In this document: one piece after another, positions 42,942-52,889 of the stretch
Layout of the letters: the number at the start of each line of letters is the position of its first letter
Numbering within the stretch: the stretch's first letter is position 1
DNA from: Thermoanaerobacter pseudethanolicus ATCC 33223
GTDB taxonomy: Bacteria > Bacillota > Thermoanaerobacteria > Thermoanaerobacterales > Thermoanaerobacteraceae
Length of the DNA stretch: 64,000 bases
Direction: 5' to 3'
Assembly: GCF_000019085.1 (NCBI RefSeq)
Contig: NC_010321.1
Coordinates: 1,995,001-2,059,000, forward strand
Translations under genes and position numbers: made by a program
The notes under the pieces: model-generated
The model's database searches: none
The model's input: the letters and a program-made list of their open reading frames with translations, nothing else
What the model was told of the DNA's origin: nothing

Positions 42942-43385
42942 TTATTCAACAATCACATCTGACAAAACTAATTTTACTGGATTTGCTAAAGAATCTCCTA
43001 CTGGGCAGGTATTTTCTATAAACTTTGCAAATTCTTCTACTTTTTCTTTTGGGGCATCTGTCTTTATGTGCATTTTAAATCTTATTTCTTGAAAACCTGG
43101 TCTTACACCAGCTTTTCCCATAAATCCGTCTGTATCAAGGTCTCCTTCTAATTCTACCCAAAAACCTTGTAGATTTATGCCTTTCGCCTGTGCAAAAGCT
43201 GCCGCTACAATCGTCTGGCATGACCCTAAAGCGCAAAGTAAAGCCTCAACAGGATTCATCCCTTTATTCGTGCCGCCTAGCTCTTTAGGTTCATCTAAGA
43301 TTATTTTAAAGCCTCTTACCTCGCTTTCAACTGCTAATCCCTCTGGCAATTTCCTTGAAACTGCTTTAAATGTTTCAATTGCCAT
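42942..43385 (-). CDS. OsmC/Ohr-family peroxide-reducing protein
   Basis: 147 residues. Two redox cysteines in CALGSCQTIVAAAFA and IENTCPVGDSLANP, the standard OsmC pair, which reduce organic hydroperoxides using lipoyl or thiol donors. Located between the aminotransferase and the lipoyl-bearing dihydrolipoamide dehydrogenase, in the same orientation as the latter (89-base gap). Since OsmC/Ohr proteins can be reduced by lipoylated proteins and dihydrolipoamide dehydrogenase, the neighbourhood is suggestive. Confidence 0.88.
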   Translation of the reverse strand: MAIETFKAVSRKLPEGLAVESEVRGFKIILDEPKELGGTNKGMNPVEALLCALGSCQTIVAAAFAQAKGINLQGFWVELEGDLDTDGFMGKAGVRPGFQEIRFKMHIKTDAPKEKVEEFAKFIENTCPVGDSLANPVKLVLSDVIVE

Positions 43386-43474
43386 TTTAAACTCCTCCTT
43401 TTATTTTTCAAAGTTTATGTATTTCGAAAGCCCTTTAAGAGCTTCGAAAGCACTATAGATAAATAACGTTAAAA

Positions 43475-45130
43475 TTATACTTTGTGTACAGACTCCCCGA
43501 AAATATCCTTAACAGCTTCCATAATAGTTTCGCTTCGGGTAGGATGGGCATAAACCGCTTTCTTCAAAGCTTCTGCATCCACACCTTCTTGGCAGGCTGT
43601 TGAAAGTATGTGGATAAGTTCAGAAGCTCCACTACCTACCACCCACACACCGACTACTTCTCCTTTTTCGTTTGAAATTACTTTTGCAAAACCTTCCGTT
43701 TCTCCATATGTCTTTGCTCTCCCATTGTGTTCAAAATTAAATCTTCCCACTTTTATATCTTTAAATTTCTTTCTCGCCTCTTCTTCGGTATAGCCAAAAT
43801 ACCCAATCTCTGGTTCTGTAAATACTGCTGCAGGTATTTTCATATAGTCTAATGTATTTGATTCACCAAAAATGTTGTCAACTGCTACCTCCCCTTGTGC
43901 AGAAGCCACATGGGCTAACATCATTTTGCCTGTAACATCACCTACTGCATAAACCCCTTCTACATTTGTCCTCATGTACTCATCAACTTTAATAGCTTTC
44001 CCTTCAAAATCTAATAGTTCTACAATTGGACCAATATCTGTATTTAACTTCCTCCCTATAGACACAAACACTTTATCTGCGTATATGCGTTTTATATTTT
44101 CACCATTTTTAACTGTTACTATACTTCCGCCATTTTCTTCTTCATCTATTCTCTCAACTGTTGAAGAAGTATATATTTTAATCCCTCTTCTTTGAGCCAC
44201 GGCCCTAATAAAAGAACTTACTTCTTTATCAAGGATGGGCAGAATGTCAGGCATCATCTCAACAACAGACACTTTCACTCCAAATTGGTTCATTATAAAG
44301 GCGAATTCCATGCCTATTACTCCGCCACCTATAATACATAAGCTTTGAGGCAAAGAGGTAATTTCAAGAATAACATCGCTATTCATGACATTTTTGGAGT
44401 TAATGCCTTCGATAGGAAGTTCAGCAGGTGATGACCCCGTTGCAATGATAATATTTTTCGCTTTAATTTTGTTTTCTCCAAAGAGCACATTCTTTTCCTT
44501 GTCAACTTTTGCTTCAGCGTAAAACAAATCCACTCCATTGGCTTTAAGTAAAGCATTTATACCTTCTGTCAGCTCTCCTACAATGTCATTTTTTCTTTTT
44601 ACAATTTTAGCGTAATCAAAAGAATTTACTTTCACATCAAATCCAAATTCTCCTGACCGTTTTAAAATGTCATACACTTCAGCAATTCTCGCATAAGCTT
44701 TTGTTGGTATGCATCCTCTGTTTAAACAGGTGCCACCTAATTTATCCTTCTCAAACAAAGCCACTTTTGCACCTTTTTTAGCAGCTTTAATAGCAGCCAC
44801 ATATCCCCCTGGTCCAGCCCCTATGACAGCTAAATCATATTCTTTGTATTCATATTTAATTTCTTTTTGGGTGGCAGAAGGCTTTACTTCTTCAGACTGT
44901 GTAACAATTGCAATAACATCTCCCGGTTCAACTGTACTTCCAGCAGGACAAACAATTTTTGAAATAATGCCTTCATAGTCACTGTATACTTCAAAATTTA
45001 CTTTATTTACTGCTATATCACATAGACAAGAGTCTTTTTCTACGTATTGTCCTTCTTCTACGTACCATTTTGTAATTCGCCCACTTTTCATCGTATCTGA
45101 CAAAGCAGGTATTTTTATTTCTATTTCCAT
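43475..45130 (-). CDS. lpdA: Dihydrolipoamide dehydrogenase with N-terminal lipoyl domain
   Basis: 551 residues. Residues 1-75 are a biotinyl/lipoyl domain (KIPALSDTMKSGRITKWYVE) with the modified Lys in AVNKVNFE, a variant of the usual ETDKA. After a linker comes the flavoprotein with AVIGAGPGGYVAA, the redox-active disulfide GGTCLNRGCIPTKA and the C-terminal HAHPTRSE-like base AYAHPTRSE. It re-oxidises dihydrolipoyl groups with NAD+. No pyruvate dehydrogenase genes are near; the glycine cleavage operon at 46.6 kb is the obvious client. The attached lipoyl domain is common in Firmicutes. Confidence 0.93.
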   Translation of the reverse strand: MEIEIKIPALSDTMKSGRITKWYVEEGQYVEKDSCLCDIAVNKVNFEVYSDYEGIISKIVCPAGSTVEPGDVIAIVTQSEEVKPSATQKEIKYEYKEYDLAVIGAGPGGYVAAIKAAKKGAKVALFEKDKLGGTCLNRGCIPTKAYARIAEVYDILKRSGEFGFDVKVNSFDYAKIVKRKNDIVGELTEGINALLKANGVDLFYAEAKVDKEKNVLFGENKIKAKNIIIATGSSPAELPIEGINSKNVMNSDVILEITSLPQSLCIIGGGVIGMEFAFIMNQFGVKVSVVEMMPDILPILDKEVSSFIRAVAQRRGIKIYTSSTVERIDEEENGGSIVTVKNGENIKRIYADKVFVSIGRKLNTDIGPIVELLDFEGKAIKVDEYMRTNVEGVYAVGDVTGKMMLAHVASAQGEVAVDNIFGESNTLDYMKIPAAVFTEPEIGYFGYTEEEARKKFKDIKVGRFNFEHNGRAKTYGETEGFAKVISNEKGEVVGVWVVGSGASELIHILSTACQEGVDAEALKKAVYAHPTRSETIMEAVKDIFGESVHKV

Positions 45131-45314
45131 CTATATATACCTCCAATACTTTCTGTTTCATCAATCACTTACAAATCGTATCTCTTGTAATAGCTCCCCA
45201 TTAGGGAGGGGATTAAATTTGATAAAATAAAAACGCCAATTATTTAACAATTTCCTTCATATATATCTTATCACTTTTTAGTTAAAAATTCAACAATTTA
45301 AAAATATTTTTTTA

Positions 45315-46301
45315 TCAAAACATCACTTCGATTAAATTGTCAACAGTTATGTTGGCAAAATAATCATTCATGCCAATATTTGAAAGCACTTTTCTTATTT
45401 CCTCTTCCGAATGCTTTACGCCTTTTAAAAGGTTTTCTACCTCTGAAACATCGTATTTTCCAAAAAAGTCGCCGTAAATTTTTATATCTTTTATTATTCC
45501 CTTTTCTACATTTAAATTTACTTCTACAGTGCCACCGGCAAATTTTTTCTCATTTTTAAACTTGTAATCTGGCGATGTTCCAAAATTCCATTCCCATGTG
45601 CTATACTTTTCCCTGACCAATTTCTCTATCTTTTCTATATCTTCTTGAGTAAATTCATACATTTCACTTCCACGAGTTTGTTCTCTAATGTGATTCATAA
45701 TGAGGTCTATAAATTGTTCTATCGTAATGGGTTCTTTTAAATGTTCACTTATGTTTGTAACTCTTTTAGACACAGATTTTACACCTTTATCTTCAAATTT
45801 TACAGGTCGCACTTTCAGTGCCGCTGACAAATCTGTAATGCTAGAAGAAAACAAAAGTGTTCCATGGTGTAATATTCTATTTTTGTAATAATATTGTGCA
45901 TTTCCTGAAATTTTTTTACCGTCAATTGTTATGTCATTTCTCCCTGAAAACTCAGCATTGATAGAAAGTTTTCTAAGCACATCTATGATTGGCTGCGTAA
46001 ATCTTCTAAAATCGCTGAAACTACTGACATCCTCATTTACTATAAAAGTAAAATTTAGATTGCCGAGGTCGTGAAAAACCGCTCCTCCTCCTGATAATCT
46101 TCTGACAACCGGAATTTTATGTTGTCTCACATAATCTAAATTTATTTCCGCTAATGTGTTTTGATTTTTTCCTACTATAATGCTAGGTTCATTCCTCCAC
46201 AGCATGAAACATTCTTCTTGGAATTCTTTTAAAACGTATTCTTCAGCTGCTAAATTAAAATAGGGATTTGTGTTTTTATTGTAAATATATAACATAGCCA
46301 C
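45315..46301 (-). CDS. lplA: Lipoate-protein ligase A
   Basis: 328 residues. Adenylates lipoate and attaches it to lipoyl domains. RRLSGGGAVFHDLGNLNFTF is the lipoate-binding motif and NAQYYYKNRILHHGTLLFSS the second core motif; the C-terminal accessory domain is present. Divergent from the glycine cleavage operon with 330 bases between the start codons; its targets are likely GcvH and the LpdA lipoyl domain on either side. Confidence 0.95.
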   Translation of the reverse strand: MAMLYIYNKNTNPYFNLAAEEYVLKEFQEECFMLWRNEPSIIVGKNQNTLAEINLDYVRQHKIPVVRRLSGGGAVFHDLGNLNFTFIVNEDVSSFSDFRRFTQPIIDVLRKLSINAEFSGRNDITIDGKKISGNAQYYYKNRILHHGTLLFSSSITDLSAALKVRPVKFEDKGVKSVSKRVTNISEHLKEPITIEQFIDLIMNHIREQTRGSEMYEFTQEDIEKIEKLVREKYSTWEWNFGTSPDYKFKNEKKFAGGTVEVNLNVEKGIIKDIKIYGDFFGKYDVSEVENLLKGVKHSEEEIRKVLSNIGMNDYFANITVDNLIEVMF

Positions 46302-46319
46302 CTCTCCTCGTTTTGATTA

Positions 46320-46347
46320 TTGACTATTACAGGGAATATAATATAAT
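46320..46347 (+). promoter_or_regulatory. Sigma-A promoter of the glycine cleavage operon
   Basis: TTGACT (46320-46325), 16-base spacer, TATAAT (46342-46347). The start would be near 46354, upstream of the riboswitch. Confidence 0.65.
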
Positions 46348-46387
46348 AAAAGTATAGCATATTTTAAAAAAATTTAATACTGTTTCT

Positions 46388-46617
46388 AGATGAAGATAGC
46401 GAGAGATATCTTTGTAAAAAGATAGCCGAAGGGGAAATATAAAGGCCCGCCAAGCCTTTATAGAAGCTCTCAGGCAAAAGTATCGCTATCGGATAGACCT
46501 CTGGAAAGCTCGGAAGAGCACCGAAGGAGCAATACTTTAAGTAGAAGCTCTCAGGTTAAAAAACAGAGGAGTTGTGATGGCATATTCTCTTGTTGTGCTC
46601 ATCATAACTCCTCTGTT
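46388..46617 (+). promoter_or_regulatory. gcvT leader: Tandem glycine riboswitch with terminator
   Basis: Aptamer 1 (about 46394-46495) has GCCGAAGGGG and CTCTCAGGCAAAAG; aptamer 2 (46497-46570) has ACCGAAGGAGCAA and CTCTCAGGTTAAA. A terminator hairpin with 18-base arms (46562-46579 and 46600-46617) and a short U tail (TTAAATTTT) follows. CCTCTG (46498-46503), the 5' side of aptamer 2 P1, can pair with CAGAGG (46564-46569), which is also in the terminator's 5' arm. Glycine binding should therefore block termination (ON switch). Confidence 0.97.
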
Positions 46618-46643
46618 AAATTTTATGAAAGGGTGTGGTATGT

Positions 46644-47750
46644 TTGGATAACCTCAAAAAAACACCTCTTTTTGACCTTTACAAAAAATATAATGGAAAA
46701 ATCATTGACTTTGCAGGATGGGCTCTCCCTGTTCAGTTTGAAAGTATAATCTCTGAACACGAAGCAGTGAGAAATGCTGCAGGACTCTTTGATGTTTCTC
46801 ACATGGGAGAAATAACTGTAAAAGGAAGAGAAGCTTTTAACTTTTTACAAAATCTCATAACAAATGATTTGTCAAAACTAAAAGACAACCAAGTCTTTTA
46901 TACTTTCATGTGCAATTACAATGGCGGCGTTGTAGATGACTTATTAGTCTACAAATATTCTGATGAACACTTCTTACTTGTTGTAAATGCGGCTAATATA
47001 GAAAAAGATTATAAATGGATGAAGGATAACAAAGGAGTATATGAGGTAGAGATAAATAACATTTCAGATGAAATTTCAGAGCTTGCAGTACAAGGTCCAA
47101 AAGCAGAAGAAATACTTCAAAAACTTACATATACTGATCTTTCAGAAATTAAATTTTTCTACTTTAAAGACAATGTAAAAATAGCTGGAATTGAATGCCT
47201 GGTATCAAGAACAGGATATACGGGTGAAGATGGCTTTGAAATTTACATGCCTAATAAATACGCAGTAGAATTGTGGGAAAAAATAATTGAAGTTGGAAAA
47301 GAATATGGACTTAAACCGGCAGGATTAGGTGCAAGAGATACTTTGAGATTTGAAGCAGGTTTACCTCTATACGGAAATGAACTTTCAGAAGAAATAACTC
47401 CTTTAGAAGCAGGTTTTGAGTTTTTCGTCAAATTTGACAAGGGCAATTTTATCGGAAAAGATGCTCTACTAAAACAAAAAGAAGAAGGGCTTAAACGTAA
47501 AATTGTAGGGTTTGAAATGATAGACAATGGAATTCCAAGACACGGTTATGAAGTTCGTGCTGATAATCAAAAAATTGGTTATGTAACAACAGGGTATTTC
47601 TCTCCTACACTAAAGAAAAATATAGGCCTTGCATTGATTGATTCAAAATATGCCCAATTAGGAAATCAAATTGAAATTGTGATAAGAAATAAGCCACTTA
47701 AGGCTTTAATCATAAGCAAAAACTTTTATAAGAAAAATTATAAAAAATAG
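46644..47750 (+). CDS. gcvT: Glycine cleavage T protein (aminomethyltransferase)
   Basis: 368 residues. Releases ammonia from the aminomethyl-lipoyl intermediate on GcvH and passes the methylene group to tetrahydrofolate. Seen: [38 protein letters not shown] and [18 protein letters not shown]. Start: TTG at 46644 after AAAGGGTG gives [10 protein letters not shown], the usual opening; GTG at 46635 is a possible alternative, and the nearby ATG at 46640 is out of frame. First gene of the operon behind the glycine riboswitch. Confidence 0.93.
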   Translation: MDNLKKTPLFDLYKKYNGKIIDFAGWALPVQFESIISEHEAVRNAAGLFDVSHMGEITVKGREAFNFLQNLITNDLSKLKDNQVFYTFMCNYNGGVVDDLLVYKYSDEHFLLVVNAANIEKDYKWMKDNKGVYEVEINNISDEISELAVQGPKAEEILQKLTYTDLSEIKFFYFKDNVKIAGIECLVSRTGYTGEDGFEIYMPNKYAVELWEKIIEVGKEYGLKPAGLGARDTLRFEAGLPLYGNELSEEITPLEAGFEFFVKFDKGNFIGKDALLKQKEEGLKRKIVGFEMIDNGIPRHGYEVRADNQKIGYVTTGYFSPTLKKNIGLALIDSKYAQLGNQIEIVIRNKPLKALIISKNFYKKNYKK

Positions 47751-47762
47751 GAGGTTTTTGGT

Positions 47763-48143
47763 ATGGAAGTTATAGAAGGCTTGTATTATTCAAAAGACCA
47801 TGAATGGGTCAAAGTAGAAGGAGATAAAGCATACATAGGAATAACTGACTATGCACAGCATTCTTTAGGAAATATAGTGTACATTGAGCTTCCAGAAGTA
47901 GGCGCAGAACTCTCTGCTGGCGATGTACTTGGAGTTGTAGAATCTGTAAAAGCTGCATCTGATGTTTACACACCTGTAGATGGAAAAGTACTTGAAGTAA
48001 ACAATGCTATCGTTGACGACCCCTCTTTAGTAAACAATGACCCCTATGGCAGTTGGATGGCATTAGTAGAACTCAAAGACAAGTCACAGCTTGATAATTT
48101 GATGACAGCCGAAGAATATAAAAAATTTTTAGATGAGGAGTGA
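47763..48143 (+). CDS. gcvH: Glycine cleavage H protein
   Basis: 126 residues, full length. Carries the lipoyl arm: the modified Lys lies in [36 protein letters not shown] is the family N-terminus. It shuttles the aminomethyl group between P and T proteins and is re-oxidised by LpdA. RBS AGGAGG before the ATG. Confidence 0.97.
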   Translation: MEVIEGLYYSKDHEWVKVEGDKAYIGITDYAQHSLGNIVYIELPEVGAELSAGDVLGVVESVKAASDVYTPVDGKVLEVNNAIVDDPSLVNNDPYGSWMALVELKDKSQLDNLMTAEEYKKFLDEE

Positions 48144-48147
48144 GAGC

Positions 48148-49491
48148 ATGTTTCCTTACCTTCCTGCCTCCTCCAATGACGAAAAAGAAATGCTAAAAAC
48201 AATAGGAAAAAATTCTATAGAAGAACTGTTTGAAAACATACCTCAAGAAGTTCGCTTAAAAAGGCCTTTAAATCTTGGAAGTCCAATGTCAGAAGTAGAA
48301 CTTACAGCCCACATAAAGAAATACGCCAAAGAAAATAAAAGCCTTGAAGAGCTGACAAGTTTTTTAGGCGCTGGAGTATATGACCATTACATTCCTTCTG
48401 TTGTAAAGCATATAATATCCCGTTCTGAATTCTACACGGCCTATACCCCTTACCAGCCAGAAATAAGCCAAGGAACACTACAAGCTATCTTTGAGTACCA
48501 GACAATGATTACAAACCTTACAGGAATGGAAGTCACAAACGCTTCAATGTACGACGGAGCAACAGCCTGCGCAGAAGCTGCAATTATGGCTTGTGAAAAT
48601 ACAAAAAGAAAAACCATATTAGTTTCAAAAACTGTAAATCCAGAAACGCGAAAAGTTTTAAAGACTTATATGCATTTTAGAGATATCCAAGTAATTGAAA
48701 TAGACGATAATGAAGGAGTAACAGATTTAGAAAAATTAAAAGCGGAAATTGGGACTAATACCGCGGCAGTAATTGTACAGTATCCTAATTTTTTTGGAAT
48801 CATTGAAGATTTGCAAGAAATTGAGAAAATAACACATGAAAACAAAGCAATGTTAATAACTTACGTACATCCAATACCTCTCGGCGTACTTAAATCACCA
48901 GGAGAAATTGGCGCAGATATAACTGTAGGAGATGGTCAGTCTCTTGGCAATGGATTAAATTTTGGTGGTCCTTATCTTGGTTTTTTAGCTACAATGCAAA
49001 AGCTTGTGCGAAAAATGCCAGGAAGAATAGTAGGCCAGACAAAAGATGTAGACGGCAAAAGAGCCTTTGTGCTTACTTTGCAAGCAAGAGAGCAACACAT
49101 AAGAAGAGAAAAGGCAACTTCAAATATTTGCTCCAACCACTCATTAAATGCCTTAACAGCTGCAGTGTATCTAGCAACTATGGGTAAAAAAGGTATAAAA
49201 GAAGTGGCTTATCAGTGCACTCAAAAGGCTCATTACGCTTTTTCTGTGCTTACCGCATCAGGAAAATATAAACCTGCTTTTAACAAGCCCTTCTTTATGG
49301 AATTTGCATTAAAGACTGATGTAAATGTAGACTTAATTAATAAAAAACTTTTAGAAAAGGGCATATTAGGCGGATACAACCTCCACAGAGATTACGACAA
49401 ATACGAAAATACAATGTTACTGGCCTTTACAGAAAAAAGGACAAAAGAAGAAATTGATGAGTTAAAAGCTCTGTTGGAGGTGATAGTGTGA
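48148..49491 (+). CDS. gcvPA: Glycine dehydrogenase (decarboxylating) subunit 1
   Basis: 447 residues from ATG 48148, preceded by AGGAGTGAG; the upstream ATG-like frame at 48133 overlaps gcvH and is rejected. Motifs [35 protein letters not shown] and [14 protein letters not shown] are typical. It forms the split P protein with GcvPB. Confidence 0.96.
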   Translation: MFPYLPASSNDEKEMLKTIGKNSIEELFENIPQEVRLKRPLNLGSPMSEVELTAHIKKYAKENKSLEELTSFLGAGVYDHYIPSVVKHIISRSEFYTAYTPYQPEISQGTLQAIFEYQTMITNLTGMEVTNASMYDGATACAEAAIMACENTKRKTILVSKTVNPETRKVLKTYMHFRDIQVIEIDDNEGVTDLEKLKAEIGTNTAAVIVQYPNFFGIIEDLQEIEKITHENKAMLITYVHPIPLGVLKSPGEIGADITVGDGQSLGNGLNFGGPYLGFLATMQKLVRKMPGRIVGQTKDVDGKRAFVLTLQAREQHIRREKATSNICSNHSLNALTAAVYLATMGKKGIKEVAYQCTQKAHYAFSVLTASGKYKPAFNKPFFMEFALKTDVNVDLINKKLLEKGILGGYNLHRDYDKYENTMLLAFTEKRTKEEIDELKALLEVIV

Positions 49492-50942
49492 AAGAGTACA
49501 ATAAATTGATATTTGAATTGTCAAATGAAGGAAGAAAAGCCTACACTCTCCCTAAGTTGGATGTAGAAGAAAAACCTTTAGAAGACATACTTCCGCAACA
49601 AATGATGAGAAAAGAAGAAATAGAGCTTCCCGAAGTAAGTGAAGTAGACATAGTAAGACATTACACCCTTTTATCAAATAAAAACTACGGCGTCGATACG
49701 GGTTTTTATCCATTAGGTTCTTGTACTATGAAGTACAATCCTAAAATAAATGAAGACATGGCATCCCTTGTCGATTTTACAGCTCTGCATCCTTACCAGC
49801 CTGTGGAATCTGTGCAAGGCGCTTTGAAACTCATGTATGAATTAGAAAATATGCTCTCTGAAATAACTGGAATGGACAAATTTTCATTACAGCCTGCTGC
49901 AGGTGCCCACGGAGAATTGACGGGACTCATGATAATTAAGGCCTATCACGAACACAGAAATGACAAAAAACGTAAAAAAATAATCGTGCCAGACTCTGCT
50001 CATGGTACTAACCCCGCTAGTGCAGCAGTTGCAGGTTTTGACGTAATTGAAATTAAATCCAACAAAGAAGGGGCTATAGATTTAGAAGCCTTAAAGGCTG
50101 TTTTAAATGATGAAGTAGCAGGACTTATGCTGACAAACCCAAGTACTTTGGGGCTTTTTGAAGAGAACATAGTAGAAATCGCAAGATTAATACACGAAGC
50201 AGGAGGTCTTCTATACTACGATGGTGCAAATCTAAATGCTATAATGGGAATTACGCGTCCTGGAGACATGGGATTTGACGTTGTACATCTAAATCTTCAC
50301 AAGACCTTCTCTACACCTCATGGCGGTGGTGGCCCGGGTTCTGGACCTGTAGGTGTCAAAAAAGAGCTTGCCGACTTTTTGCCAGTGCCTGTAATAGAAT
50401 TTAAAGACGGCATATATAGCTTAAACTATGATAGGCCGCTTTCTATTGGAAAAGTGAGAAGCTTTTATGGCAACTTCAATGTGCTTATAAAGGCTTATTC
50501 CTACATTTTAACTATGGGAGCTGAAGGACTTAAGAGAGCCAGCGAAATGGCAGTTTTAAATGCTAATTATCTTAAAGAAAAACTCAAAAATCACTACAAA
50601 GTCGCTATTGACAAAGTATGCATGCATGAATTTGTTTTAGCTGGTCTTTTAGAAAAAGTCAATGATATCACAACATTAGATGTAGCTAAAAGACTTATAG
50701 ATTACGGTTTCCATCCACCCACAATATATTTCCCATTAATTGTTGACAGCGCCATAATGGTAGAGCCTACTGAAACAGAAAGTAAAGAAACATTAGACGC
50801 TTTCATTGAAGCAATGATTAAAATAGCAGAGGAAGCAAAAGAAAATCCGCAACTTTTAAAAGAAGCTCCACACAACACGCCTGTAAGAAGGGTTGATGAG
50901 GTACTGGCTGCAAGAAATCCTGTTTTAAAGTGGAGCAAATAA
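49488..50942 (+). CDS. gcvPB: Glycine dehydrogenase (decarboxylating) subunit 2
   Basis: 484 residues. PLP-binding Lys in [20 protein letters not shown]. Decarboxylates glycine and loads the aminomethyl group onto GcvH. GTG start overlapping the gcvPA stop (GTGTGA), with GGAGG just before. The order T-H-PA-PB is the standard Firmicute split-P operon. Confidence 0.97.
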   Translation: MKEYNKLIFELSNEGRKAYTLPKLDVEEKPLEDILPQQMMRKEEIELPEVSEVDIVRHYTLLSNKNYGVDTGFYPLGSCTMKYNPKINEDMASLVDFTALHPYQPVESVQGALKLMYELENMLSEITGMDKFSLQPAAGAHGELTGLMIIKAYHEHRNDKKRKKIIVPDSAHGTNPASAAVAGFDVIEIKSNKEGAIDLEALKAVLNDEVAGLMLTNPSTLGLFEENIVEIARLIHEAGGLLYYDGANLNAIMGITRPGDMGFDVVHLNLHKTFSTPHGGGGPGSGPVGVKKELADFLPVPVIEFKDGIYSLNYDRPLSIGKVRSFYGNFNVLIKAYSYILTMGAEGLKRASEMAVLNANYLKEKLKNHYKVAIDKVCMHEFVLAGLLEKVNDITTLDVAKRLIDYGFHPPTIYFPLIVDSAIMVEPTETESKETLDAFIEAMIKIAEEAKENPQLLKEAPHNTPVRRVDEVLAARNPVLKWSK

Positions 50943-50970
50943 AGGAGGACCATTGAAAAAGCGGGGGATA

Positions 50971-50999
50971 AAAAAGACGGGTTTTACCCGTCTTTTTTA
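50971..50999. terminator. Bidirectional terminator between gcvPB and the FBP aldolase/phosphatase
   Basis: Arms GACGGG (50977-50982) and CCCGTC (50988-50993) with A6 and T6 flanks. Confidence 0.9.
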
Positions 51000-51003
51000 T
51001 CCT

Positions 51004-52092
51004 TTATTCTTCCTTCCATCTCCCTTGAAGTTTTTTAACAACATGAGGTAGGGTAGTGTATTCCAATTCCTCTAAAGGCAACCTGTGAGGCTCAAAGGGT
51101 CCCATCTTTCTTATGTAATCGGCTATTTCTAACGCTTTTTCCCTTGCATTGTCAAAAGCAACATCTTTAAAGAAGTCCTGCGGGCCAATAAGCTTACCCT
51201 CTGCTAATTGAAAACCAAGTGCGCATACTCTTGGAGGCCCATCAAATCTGGTAGGCACAGCATCTTCCAATGAAACAGGTATCATAGGTCCATTATGAGA
51301 CCCCCTCATCCAACCAGCAACAAGATAGGGATTAGCAAAAGGTTCCAACGCTTCACCTACTGCTGGAAGACCATTTTGGCATCTCACAATAAGTACAGGG
51401 TCATCCTTTCCTATATACTTCCCCGCCATAAAATTCATTCTTTGAGTAGAAGACACTGCTGCAATTTCATTGTTTTTTGTATACACTCTTCGTATGCAAT
51501 ATCGTCCTGTCGCTCCAATAAAGACCAGCATATCATAAATATCTTCTGGAGTTTCAAATATTATTTTTTTATGCCCAATCATATCATAAACTTCAAATTT
51601 AAATCCTTGGTGCATATTAGGGTCAATTGCAAGTCCTACTGTATTAAAAGGATCTGCAAACATCTTGTAAAGTGGTAAATTCCATGCTCCTGGCTCTGTT
51701 TTATCAGCCATAAAAATTATGACAGGCTCACTTTTTCTTTCTTCAATTTCCATCTCTGCAACTCCCGGTCCTAACCCCTTTATATTGCCTGAAAATGAAT
51801 CTTTCAACAAATCTTGTCCTGCACCGTACAATTTAAGTTCTTTAGCTTTCTCACCACAAGACCAAAGTGCATCCCATGCAAGTTTATGAACTTCTTCGTT
51901 ATCTATTCCTTCTCTATGAGTCATTATAAGTTCAATGTCATCTCCTACTCTAGTCACATGAAAGTCAATGAGCATTTTCCCTTTTTCTTTTAAATGTTTC
52001 TTAGCGATTTCAAGAAGTTCAGGATGTACGTCTGTATGCCCTACAAAGCCACCAACATCTGCTTTAATCACAGTTAAAGTTATTTTGGACAT
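51004..52092 (-). CDS. fbp: Class V fructose-1,6-bisphosphate aldolase/phosphatase
   Basis: 362 residues. The bifunctional enzyme of archaea and deep-branching thermophilic bacteria: condenses triose phosphates and then dephosphorylates FBP to fructose-6-phosphate. N-terminal TVIKADVGGFVGHTDVHPEL with its metal ligands, ADKTEPGAWNLPLYKMFADP, and the aldol Tyr/Lys region (ATGRYCIRRVYT, FMAGKYIGK) are all recognisable. Unidirectional, heat-stable gluconeogenesis enzyme, and a marker of a thermophile. Monocistronic. Confidence 0.95.
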   Translation of the reverse strand: MSKITLTVIKADVGGFVGHTDVHPELLEIAKKHLKEKGKMLIDFHVTRVGDDIELIMTHREGIDNEEVHKLAWDALWSCGEKAKELKLYGAGQDLLKDSFSGNIKGLGPGVAEMEIEERKSEPVIIFMADKTEPGAWNLPLYKMFADPFNTVGLAIDPNMHQGFKFEVYDMIGHKKIIFETPEDIYDMLVFIGATGRYCIRRVYTKNNEIAAVSSTQRMNFMAGKYIGKDDPVLIVRCQNGLPAVGEALEPFANPYLVAGWMRGSHNGPMIPVSLEDAVPTRFDGPPRVCALGFQLAEGKLIGPQDFFKDVAFDNAREKALEIADYIRKMGPFEPHRLPLEELEYTTLPHVVKKLQGRWKEE

Positions 52093-52227
52093 AGAATTTT
52101 CCTCCTTTTTACATTAGTATGTTATATTTTATTAATAATGTTATGCTATTTATACTTATATTATAAATTATTATATCTATTTTTCAACAATATGTCCTAT
52201 TTATTTCGGATGCTCTTACGTTCATTT

Positions 52228-52326
52228 TTATCGTTTGAAATCAAAAACAACAATGAAACGTTTGATATTAGGTAAATCCATTGATTCTTGGTTTACCGTA
52301 GATATAGGAAAACCTGAAGTTTTCAT
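52228..52326 (-). CDS. Small ORF of 32 residues with a good RBS
   Basis: MKTSGFPISTVNQESMDLPN is followed by 12 more residues ending FDFKR. It is preceded by GAAAGGAGTGAG, 7 bases from the ATG, better than chance. It looks like the intact start of a protein or a real small peptide; I recognise no family. The surrounding stretch 52093-52448 otherwise holds only AT-rich promoter-like DNA for the flanking divergent genes. Confidence 0.35.
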   Translation of the reverse strand: MKTSGFPISTVNQESMDLPNIKRFIVVFDFKR

Positions 52327-52448
52327 ATTAAACTCACTCCTTTCGCACATGAACCAAAAAGGTATATATCCTCTGTAAATTCCACACTCAAGCAAGTTTA
52401 TGATATAATTAATAATGTAAAAAATAAAAGTTAAAAGGATGTGGTTTT

Positions 52449-52877
52449 ATGGGGTATAAAAGTGTATTAATTGAGAGAAAGTTCATGGGTAGATTTCCAT
52501 ACGGGAAAGACTTACTTGAAGAAATCAATAAACTGATTACAGAAGAAAACATACTCTCAGGAGAAATACGCATAATAGGTGCTGTATCAAAAGCAGTATT
52601 TGGCTACTATGATGCACAAAGCAAAAACTACATCTACATATCAAAAGACGAACACATGGAAATACTAAATGCCATAGGAAATATCTCCGTAAAAGATGGC
52701 AAGCCCTTTGCTCATGTCCACATAACATTAGCAGATAAAAACGGAAACGCTTTTGGCGGCCATTTGATGGAAGGGACAATAATATTTGCTGCAGAATTCG
52801 TAATAACAGATTACGGTGACAATAATTTGGAAAGAGTTTACGATAAAACAACAGGCCTTCAATTGTGGAATATTTAA
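52449..52877 (+). CDS. PPC-domain (DUF296) protein
   Basis: 142 residues. The plant-and-prokaryote-conserved fold found in AT-hook proteins and in stand-alone bacterial trimers. Diagnostic motif: FAHVHITLADKNGNAFGGHL, whose His residues bind zinc in known structures. No AT-hook. Function in bacteria is unknown. Monocistronic, converging with the FAD-oxidoreductase genes. Confidence 0.88.
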   Translation: MGYKSVLIERKFMGRFPYGKDLLEEINKLITEENILSGEIRIIGAVSKAVFGYYDAQSKNYIYISKDEHMEILNAIGNISVKDGKPFAHVHITLADKNGNAFGGHLMEGTIIFAAEFVITDYGDNNLERVYDKTTGLQLWNI

Positions 52878-52889
52878 GGCCCAGTTTAA

